Origin: Ganoderma boninense
Lineage: Eukaryota; Basidiomycota; Agaricomycetes; Polyporales; Polyporaceae
NCBI GenBank assembly: GCA_002900995.3
Contig: CM035312.1
Coordinates: 2,477,103-2,541,102 of the forward strand
Direction: 5' to 3'
DNA length: 64,000 nt
The first letter of the stretch is position 1; the number at the start of each line of letters is the position of its first letter. This document shows positions 50,889-61,310 of this stretch, one piece after another. The notes beneath the pieces were generated by a model. The model worked only from the letters and a program-made list of their open reading frames with translations, did not search any database and was not told where the DNA came from. The translations under genes were made by a program, and so were the position numbers.

Positions 50889-53876
50889 TTAAAGACCATG
50901 GGATTTCTTGATGATGTTGGCAGCTAGAGCCAATATTGTGAGCTTCACACGAAGAAGATTAATGCATTACGAACCTTGCTCTGCGACAGCATACACCACA
51001 GCTAAACCAAACCGTCAGCATTAAACATATACCAGCCGATACACGACTTCGACATACTCTGCGTGTGCGCCGCAACTATCAGAGGCAAAGTCGAGAGGTC
51101 CGCAACACGGATGTTCTGCGTGCCGTACACCTAAAACAGGGTCAGATGCCGACACGATTTGCGGTCAGGTCTAATATCAATGACCTTGAGACTGGCGTCA
51201 ACTACCCCTCCCTTGTCCCGAGGGAGCATCGAGCAGGTCCCGCAAGCATCTATGTACCAGCTGAGTATCCACTGCAGCACATAAATCTCAGGATTACTCA
51301 CGCCACGAGGTGCTGATGGTCTTTTTGATGAACTCTGCAGGGTGGCCAGGGTGAGGATACGGCTACGCAGCATACGCTTGGACCACAACGATCGACTCAC
51401 CACGCAGACTCTCATCGGTCGCACCGGCAGTTCCAGGAAGCAACTGCCTTTCAGCGACTTCCTTCCATGGCGCGCTGTCGGCCACTTTGAGAATGAACTT
51501 CACGGCATCAAGGAGGATCTCCACGTCAATTTGTTCCCCAAGATAGTTGGGGTCGATGGCGGGCTCGACGTGCGGGTCGTTGGTAGTAACGTGCTGAAGG
51601 TAAGTAGTAAGCACTGTGATCCTTTTCGACGCACGGAGACCAGTACGCACAATAGATCCACGGGAGAAGGGGTGGCTGAGGATGGGACAAAGTGCAATGA
51701 TCGGGATGACGGGTTCTGTTCGCGCTGCCTCGTCAGTTCACCACAGAGGCACGAACAGTAGTGAGGGGACAGACCCTTCGGACCCGGAATGAATGGGAAC
51801 ACGAAAAGCTCGATCTGCGGCACACTCTCTGACTTGAACATCGCCAGCTGAGCGTCGTACTGCTCCTTCATACCAGGGGGCAGCTTGTCCGCTTTGTCGG
51901 CCACCGCACGCTCTGCTGCCTGAATCAGCTCCTCGGCACGGTCTGAGAAGGACTTCAGAGGAAGGAATGTGAGGCCGGAAGCTGCTAGCGCAATCGTCGC
52001 ATCCGGGCCACTGTCATCTCCCGTATTAGATCCTGATATGCGCAGTTGGCCATTTGTGACTCACTGTATTTCACGGAGTCTCGCTTGTATGTCGGGCAGC
52101 TGGAACGTATCACTGGTGACAATGTTGTGCCCGTCCTTCATCTCTGGACGACGTTCAGTCAAAGGAATGTCGGCGACGGCAAGGAAAATACTCACGCCAA
52201 GCGGACCCGCCGAAAACGATGTGGTCTTGAAGGTTCTCACCGACAGTAGGCAGATCGACCTGAACCGGAATGTTGGCACTTTCTAGCGTGGTACGGCTTC
52301 CGATGCCGCTCAGCTCGAGGATATGTGGAGACTTGATAGTGCTAGAGGACGTCAATGGATTGATATGGATAGGACACCCATTGTGATGGCAACTTACCCA
52401 GCACAGAGAATGACCTCTTTGCTCGCATTGACCGCATGCACCTGTTCGCCGTATTGGAATTCGGCACCCGTGGCGACAATGCCTGCCGTTTGTTTGCTCG
52501 TCAGGAGGCGGCGAACGTAAGCCCCGGTCAATACATGGAGATTAGTCCGGTCGAGAGCGGGGAAAAGGTATGCCTGAGTAACGACTATTAGGTGACAGCC
52601 ATATGTGGCAATAAGTAGCCACTCACTGAAGCTGCCGAGCAGCGCGTTTCCGTGGACGGATCAATGTTCGATGGGGATTTGAAGGTTCCGATGTGCTATA
52701 AGATACCAATACTGAGCATATAGGTTGCTGTGATGGACTTCGGAAGGTGACGAACCGTTCCGCCCAGCTGCCAGGAAGGGATGTCAGTAGATAGCCACTG
52801 AGCCTACAAGTCAATCGACTTACCGCGTCTTCGATGACGTCAACTCCGAAAGTACTCAGTGCCTAATGTTATGAGACAATAGCTCGAGCAGAAGACGAGT
52901 ACATCTGGTCACCTTTTGGAAATGCGACTCCGCACCAGAAACCGTCTTCGCGAAAGCGATCGAGACTGGGCCTGTTTGGAAGAAGCAAAATTGATATTCT
53001 GCTACATTGGTGCCACCAAGGCGCTTACCATCGTTTCCAACAGATTCCTTCCTGTACTTGTCTAGGAGCTCTGCATCATTGGTGGCACCAGTGGGGTAGA
53101 ACCTGCGAGAGAGTGAGGAGCAGGATTAGAGGGAGAGATACGGACACTGCCTACTTCTCTGATTTCTTCGAGGCCTCGAAAAAGCGGGTCCAGTTCCAGT
53201 CCTCGTTGCCGAGGGCCTCAATAGCTTGTCGTCGTGAGCGAAGCGGGGACGACTTGCAGCACCGAGTTTGGACGTACCATCCATTTCTTCGCGCTGAGGT
53301 CTTGTCCAAACCATAAGGTTGATAGCGGAACTCCCCCCAAGCCCCTTGCCCCTATAATGCGGTTAGTGGCGGTTGTGTGGTGGTGGAAACAAACCCACCT
53401 TGTCCAGTAGAACCTCGGGTCCGTAGTCCCATTGAAGGTGCTGCTGGAATGTTTCTGCGGAACCGTACGGTACACCCAGTCGTACTCGGGGTTGTGCATC
53501 TGCTTCCTCCAGGCATCCGGAGCAGCTTTGCAATAGCAAGTGCTCAGCCTGACAGTGTTGTGATCATGTAAGTGCCAACGGGAGGGACGCACTGATAATG
53601 GGGTCATCGATGTGGGGGTTTCCGGCTTCGAGGAGAGCGACAGTGACCGCGGGATTCTCGGAGAGGCGTGCAGCGAGGGTACATCCTGCGAGCTTACGAG
53701 AGGAGTTGAGATGAGATGAATGTATGCAGAAGTGCGCGGAGAGCTTACACCACCACCTGCGGTTGGGAAGCTCAGCCGGAAGGAGGATAGTGAAGTAACG
53801 AGGGCAGCGTACCAACAATGACAAAGTCGAAGGTCTTGTCGGCAATGTCAGCTAAGCTTGCAAGGTTTTGCGCCAT
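50889..53876 (-). CDS. GMC oxidoreductase (FAD-dependent alcohol oxidase/dehydrogenase type)
   Basis: FAD flavoprotein of the glucose-methanol-choline family, near aryl-alcohol oxidases and choline dehydrogenases. The start ATG at 53876 gives MAQNLASLADIADKTFDFVI and the dinucleotide-binding GGG-AGCTLAARLSENP with LLEAGNPH. Then TDPRFYWTRW and GKGLGGSSAINLMVWTRPQR (GMC signature 1), FYPTGATNDAELLDKYRKES, NASKEVILCAGTIKSPHILE (signature 2), and DLPTVGENLQDHI. The C-terminal catalytic region reads STSWHACGTCSMLPRDKGGV and NIRVADLSTLPLIVAAHTQ, with both catalytic His present; the codon of the first is split by an intron. It ends AANIIKKSHGL and TAA at 50889-50891. No clear signal peptide, so probably intracellular. 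About fifteen short introns. Possible tailoring enzyme of the PKS locus. Confidence 0.88.
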
Positions 53877-53935
53877 ATCGAATGTTGTTGAGGATGAAGG
53901 AACAGGATCAGGGTGGAGTGCGGCCGGGAGGCCGG

Positions 53936-53942
53936 TTATATA
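53936..53942 (-). promoter_or_regulatory. TATA box of GMC oxidoreductase
   Basis: TATATAA on the minus strand, 60 bases before the ATG at 53876. Confidence 0.55.
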
Positions 53943-55135
53943 GGAAAGTCAGAGAGCGGTGGAGGTTGAGGCCGCTTAGAGGCGGGGGATACCCTGAAAA
54001 GAAGGTTCATGACCATCTGTCAGTTGAAGTTAGGTTTGGAAAAACGGCTAGTGAATGGCCGGACTAGGAAGTTTGGAAGAGGGTGAAGAATTGCCAGCAG
54101 GTGGACAGATTAGGGAGATCTGTTGAGCGGCGATTGGAGTTGGAACGCGTGAGGGTGATAGAAGTTATACATCGTGATGATGGGTCTGCGGGACCCGGCG
54201 AATTGTGTTGCCCGGCATGCGCGAGTTCAAGTTGTGGCTTCGAGCACATATGTACAGAAGGCTAAAGGCCAGCAGAGAGCATAACAGGGGGAAAGGGGAG
54301 GCAGGGACTCGTAGGGGACGATGAGACTGGAGAGGGGCAAGGGTAGGGATGAGCCGGCTGCATTGGAGGAAGAGCTAGTTCCGAGGGAGCCGGTGTTAGT
54401 GGCAGAGAAGAGCGGCAAAGGAAGCGGGAGACGATCGATGCAAAGACCGTCGGAGTCGCGAGGGGGGCGTTCTCGGGGCGTTTGGCGAACACTTTGCTCC
54501 GAGCTGTCGGAGGGTCGTGGCGGACGCTGTGCAGCAAGGTTCGGAAGGAACGCTGTTGAAGGTCAAGTATAGGAACAGGAAGTTGGGAACACAACGATCC
54601 AGTCACCCAAACTCAAGACCCGCAGCTGGGCATTGGCTGCTGATTGGCTGCACTCCTCGTCGGGCGTCATTCTGGACCCCGGTGGCAGATAAGCGCCGGG
54701 GTGGGCCGAGAGACCCGCACGGTTCATTGCACTCCTCTCCAACACGCCTCGCCGTCTTCTTGTTGATAGTGTATGCCTCGACATCTACAATCCAACTTCA
54801 CGTCCCTTGACATCTCCGCATGGGTCTCTTGACAAGTGCACCCGTCCAAACTTGGTTCCGAGCACCTTCTTGACCCCTCGAGGGCCCCGGCCCTAGTAGT
54901 AAGTAACTCGCATTCAGTGCGCCCAGCTGCAGTTCACACAATTTTGAACAAACACCGCTTGTCATGCACGTCATGGCCGGCCTCCGTTCTGCCTAACGCC
55001 GGTAGCGCTACCTCCATCCACACACTCCAATTTCTGTAAGGACACCACACATAATGGGAGGCCGCCGATCGAGCCATCAACCCCCGGCCCTCTCCCAGCG
55101 TGAATGCGAACAGAACCTTGATTCAGGTCCTTTGT

Positions 55136-55141
55136 TATATA
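55136..55141 (+). promoter_or_regulatory. TATA box of DUF6534 (2)
   Basis: TATATA about 55 bases before the ATG at 55196, in the context TTGTTATATACTTCC. Confidence 0.5.
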
Positions 55142-55195
55142 CTTCCCTCACTTCCAGCCCTCTCACTCGTGACTCCCTACAGACCCAGTCCAGCC

Positions 55196-56940
55196 ATGTC
55201 TGACGTCCAGGACCTGCCGCCCCTCCCGGCCTCGACTCTCCTTCAGTATGCTTCCACCTTTCCTTTTCCGTCCTCTCTCCCGTGCTGACGCCTTCAACAT
55301 GTTCACAGGATTGGTCCCCCCGTATGTCTCATCCATATCTCTCGCTCTACTCAGACATGCTGCTCACATCTTGCGCCTCAGTTCATCGGCGACCTTCTGG
55401 CCTGGATGCTTTTTGGTATTTCTATTGTCCAGCTCTGTGAGCATTGTCTTTTCTTCCTTCCTCGTTGTATCTCACATTACTTATTCACTAGATATATATC
55501 ACACCTCTTCCTTTCGAGACCATATTGCCATCCGCCTCGCTGTGTATGTTGTTTTCCTCCTCGAAGTCTTTCAGAGCATCGTAGTCGCCGTCGGTGGATG
55601 GCAAGTCGTCGTGGCAGGCTGGGGTAGACCAAACAATCTCCTGTACCCAGGATGGTCCTTCCCTGCTACCCCCATCGTGTCTGTCATAAGTGAGTGATCA
55701 ACAGGTTCTTATGAATAGCTCTCTCATTCCGTGTATGGTGATCACCAGTTTCCGTGTCTGTCCAAACCTTCTACGCATGGAGAATCTGGCGGCTCGGGGG
55801 CAGCAAGTGGATCCCCTTGGTGATTATCACTGTAAGTTTCTGTCCCTTCCAGTCGTTCACATTTACTGAACCCAGGCCTCCAGACCGGCTTGGCTTCTGC
55901 ATCTGGCGCCTTTGCATTCTCGATCCTTGTGAGAACCTTTTGTCATCCATTTCTCAGATTATCGGTTGTTCAATACTTGTTTAGTTTTCGTTCAAGAAGA
56001 ACATTGAGACTTTCCATGAGACCGTGATGTACTCACTCACCACAGTAAGCTCGTCCATTCCTTAGATGGCAATAAGACTATTGAGAAAAGATTTAGGTCT
56101 GGCTCGGAGTTGGTGCTTTCACGGACATTGTGCGTGAAGCATATCATTTTTCTGGTATATTGACTCACTGGTAGTAACGTCCTTAGCTAATCATGTTGTC
56201 GATGTTCTACTTCGTTCGTATATTCTGACCACTTTCCGTCACCTCAAAGGGGGACTGACTACTTGCATTTTATATCCAGCTGTACAATGCCAAGCGACGA
56301 ATTCAGCACTTCGAGAGCAGCGAGCTCTTGGTGAACAAACTGATGCGGCTTACCGTCGAGACCGGGTTGGCATGCGCTCTCACGGCTCTAATAGAGCTCG
56401 CCTTATTCCTGGGGTTGCCCCAAACAAACGTGCACATCATATTGTAAGTATCATTTCTACTAGAAAGACAGATATTCTTTCTCACAGATAGGACTTGCAG
56501 CGCCACGTCTCTCAGCAAAGGTTCGTCCCGAGACGTCGCGTTGTGGTTCTTGTAATTGATTTAGATTTGTCACGGAACAGTGTACTCCAACACGTTCATG
56601 ACATCGCTCAACTCTCGAGCGAACCGGTACAAGCAGAACACTAGTGGAGCCATCAACCTGAGTTCCCAAAGCCGGCCCACGATTTCAGACCAACTGTCTA
56701 GCGGGTCAACTCGTCCCTTGGCAATTCATATCACTCGACAAACTGACAAAGGCCAGGTGGGTCATCTGTCCTATTCTGATACGTTCGACTCCTTTTCGCA
56801 GCCACAAAGCCACTACTGACAGTCGTCTGCACAGGACTGGGACACGGAGCTCAACGATCTTCCCTCTTCCGGCCCAGAACAGCGAAATGCATCGGTTTCG
56901 GGGAAACGTAGCGAGGCCGAGAGTTTTTAGGAGAGGTTAC
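55196..56940 (+). CDS. DUF6534-family multi-pass membrane protein (2)
   Basis: The start ATG gives MSDVQDLPPLPASTLL, spliced through very short exons to FIGDLLAWMLFGISIVQLYI and YHTSSFRDHIAIRLAVYVVF. Then WSFPATPIVSVI, SVQTFYAWRIWRLGGSKW, TGLASASGAFAFSIL, a short loop FKKNIETFHETVMYSL, VWLGVGAFTDIV, LIMLSMFYF, and LYNAKRR. The signature KLMRLTVETGLACALTALIE and VYSNTFMTSLNSR is followed by a Ser/Thr-rich cytosolic tail ending GKRSEAESF and TAG. About seven membrane helices are expected. It is a close paralogue of the gene at 59403, in the same orientation with the same introns. Function unknown; a receptor- or transporter-like role is only a guess. Confidence 0.82.
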
Positions 56941-59402
56941 TTGGCGATGTCGTCTTGTCCGAGTCTCAGGGTCCTGGCCAACACCGGGGCGTCGATGCGC
57001 GAGATTCGCATGGATTGATGGTCTGTCTTGTTACCTTTTTGGACTATGGTTATGTATCAACGCTTCTGGAAGCTGGCAGGCAGAGGCTTCGGACGTTTCG
57101 GTGGTGGATGATGGTCGCGAGCATACTTCTATGTGGTATTCGGAAATAGACCTACAAAACCCGGCCGTCTTGCGTTGTTCGTTACTGGGCGGCCGACAGG
57201 TTTCTCATCAAGGAGGGGTAAAATCAAAACGTATTCCCGAGGTCTCCGTGTCGGCGAAGTAACGGGAAGCCGCAGCACCACCTGAGCCGGTCGCAGAAGC
57301 ACTTGGTAGACAGCTGAGAAGGATCCGAGTCGCCGGAGGTTGAAGCCCTTGCTGCTGGAAAACTCTGCGTCGGGACGGCGGCGCCATGACTGAGTTCTAC
57401 TGCACTGCCGGGGAGCACATGTGCATCTGAAGAGGATGCCAAGAGGATCCAAATAGCACCGTGCGCTGTCCAGGAAGGGGACCCGGTGAGATCTGCAGGG
57501 CTACACATCTAAGACTAGTGTACTTCAAACCAGATCAGTTCTCGGTACATTTCCACGCAATGACATAGTGCAAATTGGTCCAAGATACACGGGACAACGC
57601 CCCATGTACTCCACCGTCAGCTCACCGCAGAAGTCATGCCAGTAGACAGACGCGGTTGACACACCACGGGTAATCATCCTAATCGAGGCTCGACCAGTCG
57701 CTGCACACGGACGCAGCATGTCGTAATTGGAGTCAAGCTATGTCGGGCCGGCAAGTTGCCATGGAACACTCGTCGAGTTGTCGGGTCTTGACCGCGCAGT
57801 TTACAGAGACAGAAGGTGAGGAACGAATTGCATGCACACTTGGATGGTACCCACGGGCCACACAGGCTCCACTCAGTCGCGCCCTCGCTATCCAAGAACA
57901 GGTCGTGCCTGCCAGTGACTGGTGCCGACCACCTTAAGGATAGCTTTTAAAATGTTGAGCAAAATCCCGGAGTCAGCCTACTCCCCAAGGCAGTTCAGGT
58001 CAACTGCGGGGTCAACGACGGGGTCGGCCGTGATCGTGGACTGGAAGATGGAGGACTTGTCAGCAGCAAAGGTCAGAAGAGGCTGATATCCGAGGAGGAC
58101 GCACGGGAAGACGCTGATGAGCGGGACGACTCCGTTAGCGCAATACTAATTACCGCAGCATAGTGCCACAGCACTGCACGACGACATGAGATGAACAAAG
58201 AGGACAAAGATGCTTTAACGCAAGAGACGCAAAGTTGTCGACACTGCGTCGTCGAGTAGCACTGACGTGGTGCACGATGGCAGCGAGGTCCAAATGGACG
58301 ATTTCTGCCCTACAGATGGCCGTGCCTCAGGCAAAGATTGTGAGAACTCGTCGACGCTGGGTGCGGTTAGGCCTAGCTGAGGAAGGAGGGACGGTCATGA
58401 GCAAGTGATACCTAGTGGCAACTACGAGCTTGCAGTTTTAATTATGACAGACCTTGGGCCAAGCTCTCTACATTGCGAGTCGGAATGTGCCTCACGGTTC
58501 CCTTCAGGTAGGTTCGAAGGAGTCAGATGATTCATTCACGTTCCTGCTTGCGAGAAGGTGATAAACTTACCGCTCAGACTCGTAAGTCTGGGATACGAAC
58601 CATGCCATTGGAAAAGGTGTCGAAATCCCGAGTCCTCCGGAAAAATCGGAGAGATGACAAAGCCAACTAGAGGGACGTCGTCCGGGACATGAACCATGGG
58701 GCATGACTACTTGTCGAGCCTGCGAGAGAGATAGGTCAGGGTTGACATTCAGAGGTAAGAGAGGCCGTCTGCTTCAGCTTGGGTCGTCGCAATGGGTCGT
58801 TGGGAGCTCGTCAGCATTCAAAATTGGCTGTGCGCCTCAGCGCTGCCCTAGGGCGTCTAATCAAAGTTGGGTCGCACGCCGAAGGCACTGCGCTGACAGT
58901 GGCAGCGGCGCGGGAGAGAAAACGTAAACGTTGGCGTTGTTAACGTCGGCGTGAACAATCGTCCAAGTCCGAGTCGCCGTGCGTGGCCGTCGCTGTGGTC
59001 GGGCTCAGGGCTGGTGGGAGCGCGTCGCCCAGTGGAGGGAGAGGATATACTCACCTTGCTGATCGTATCTGACACGCCAGACGTCGATTTGGATGCCTGG
59101 CACTAGTACTCGCATTCGGTACGTCCCCTCCAGCCCCGCTCCCCACGCTTGCCTTGTTTCATGCGTCACGTTAGGTCAGACTCCCATTGCACCCATTCCT
59201 CCACGGGCTCCATCCGCGCTCACCTCTCCCCCGCCCCGGAGGTCGTCCCATCAGACATATCCCCATGTCCTCTGACCGTTCAGAGCCCCTTCTCATCCTC
59301 AAGCCGTCATCAAACTATCGTCGCACCACAGATCGACGTTGACGGTCACCTATACTTCCATCCGCCGTCCCTTCTCGCTTCTCCCCCCCCTCCCAGTCCA
59401 CA
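56941..59402. other. 2.5-kb spacer between the two DUF6534 paralogues
   Basis: No gene or repeat that I can support. Several frames of 60-100 codons on both strands lack family features. The last few hundred bases are C/T-rich, as in many fungal promoters, and must serve DUF6534 (3). Confidence 0.45.
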
Positions 59403-61151
59403 ATGCCAGATAACGCCGATCCGGCCCAGCCACCGCTTTCTTCCGCTACCCTCCTTCTGTGCGCCTTTCAGTCCGCTACACAAGTATCCTCCACTGACAA
59501 TGTATACTTCTTTACAGCATCGGCCCCATAGTATGTCGCATCCTTGCACCGTTCCCATACACCTCCCGTCGCTTACCTTTTCCTATACCAGTACATCGGC
59601 CCTCTTTTGGCGTGGATGCTCTTCGGTGTATCCGTCGTTCAACTGTGTACGTCCCCCTGCTTCTTGATCCTTGTGTTCCGCCTAACAGCATCAAATAGAT
59701 ATATATCATACCTCCTTCTTCCGTGATCCCATCTCCATCCGGGCCGCCGTCTATGGTATCTTCGCCCTGGACGTCTTCCAGAGCGTTGTCGTGGCCGCAG
59801 TCGGATGGCAGGTCCTCGTCTCTGGCTGGGGCAGGTCGATCAACCTTCAGTTCCCCGGATGGTCCTTCGCCGCGACTCCCTTCGTGTCCGGCATAAGTCA
59901 GTCCCATTCAGTTGGTATGCGAACGGCTCGCTTATCAGATCCTTGCCAAGTTTCGGCGTCTGTCCAGACTTTTTACGCATGGAGGATATGGCGGCTTGGA
60001 AGATGGAGAGCTGTTCCATTGGCAATCATCATCGTGAGTCCACTCGCCGTACATTCATTGAGATGTATTGAAACAACTTCGATCGCCCAGACCGGCTTCG
60101 CATCTGCCATGGGCGCGATTATATTCGCCATTCTCGTGAGTAGCCTCGTGCCAGATCCTTCAGCTCCTTATTCTTCTGACCCGCAACAATTTAGTTCATG
60201 TTCAAGAAGAACATTGAAACCTTCCACGAAACTGTGATGTACTCGCTTTGCATTGTAAGTTCTGTGTCGATACATGCCATCCGAACTGATCATGGAGGTC
60301 CTGATAGGTATGGCTGGGAATCGGCGCTTTCACAGACTTCGTGCGTATCTTTTACTCAAGCTATCCATGCGAATATTCCTGTTCTACTTTCTCACCTGAA
60401 ACTATTTTTTTTTCCGAAAGGCCATCATGCTGTCTATGTTCTACCTGGTTAGTATCCTTTAGCAGTGCAACGGCCTCGATGCAAAGCTGACGATGTGGCA
60501 TCCAGCTCTATTCAGCTAAGCGGCTATCCATGGGACGCTTTGAGCACAGCGATTTCATCGTCAACAAGTTGATGCGGCTTACGGTGGAGACTGGGTCGGC
60601 ATGTGCCCTTACTGCCCTCTTAGAGCTCGCCTTCTTCCTGGGATTGCCTGACACTAACGTGCACATCGCATTGTAAGCATTCCATTCTATGCGCTGAAAA
60701 GGATGAGTGGTTGACAGAAGGCAACCGTAGCGCTACAATTCTTAGCAAGGGTTTGTTCCTCTTATTCTTTCACATCCATACAGCCACTGACGCGACACTC
60801 TACAGTGTACTCGAACACTTTCATGACGTCACTCAACTCTCGCCGTGCGGTCTTGTCCCAGGACCCACGAAAAGCGGGTGGGACAAGTATCAGCCTCTCT
60901 CATACTAGGCCCACGATTTCAGATCAGCTGTCCAGCGGGTCAATTCCGCCACTAACAGTCCATATCACCGAAGAGGTCGACAAGAGAGAAGTGCGTAGGA
61001 CAGTATACGGCTTGTTCCAACCGTCGAGACGAAGCGACTGACGGTTCTCTCTGAACAGGACTGGAATATGGAGTTCGACGACTTGCCCCCTTCTGAGCAG
61101 CACGGTCCATCTACGCTGCGGAAGCATCGAGGCGGCGTGGACTTCTCATGA
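59403..61151 (+). CDS. DUF6534-family multi-pass membrane protein (3)
   Basis: Start ATG gives MPDNADPAQPPLSSATLLL. The rest parallels gene (2) segment by segment: YIGPLLAWMLFGVSVVQLYI, YHTSFFRDPISIRAAVYGIF, FQSVVVAAVGWQVLVSGWG, SVQTFYAWRIWRLGRWRAVP, TGFASAMGAIIFAIL, FKKNIETFHETVMYSL, VWLGIGAFTDF, AIMLSMFYL, and LYSAKRLSMGRFEH. The signature KLMRLTVETGSACALTALLE and VYSNTFMTSLNSR is present. The tail ends HRGGVDFS and TGA at 61149-61151. It is convergent with PKS2, whose stop lies 160 bases away. It probably arose by duplication together with gene (2). Confidence 0.82.
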
Positions 61152-61310
61152 TTGACGACCAATAGTTGCGTGTACGAACAAGCTGTCGCTATGATCTCCC
61201 ACACCTTTTCCCCACCTTCTGTGACGCGTGTAATGGGATGAAGCATATCCATAACAATATCTATACAATACAGACAAGACTGCAGCACCACAATTCTAAC
61301 AGTAATACAC

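Larger units (their letters stand above)
53877..55195. other. Divergent promoter region between GMC oxidoreductase and DUF6534 (2)
   Basis: 1.3 kb without a gene. It holds TATA boxes close to both starts and two adjacent ATTGGCTG elements (inverted CCAAT boxes) near 54638-54660. Confidence 0.5.

Noticed and set aside
51230..51310. Catalytic His of the GMC oxidoreductase seemed replaced by Asp (frame reads WYIDACGTCSM).
   Set aside because: An intron ending CATAG splits the codon: the upstream exon ends ...STSW plus C, and joining to AT GCT TGC gives His-Ala-Cys-Gly-Thr. The catalytic His is present.
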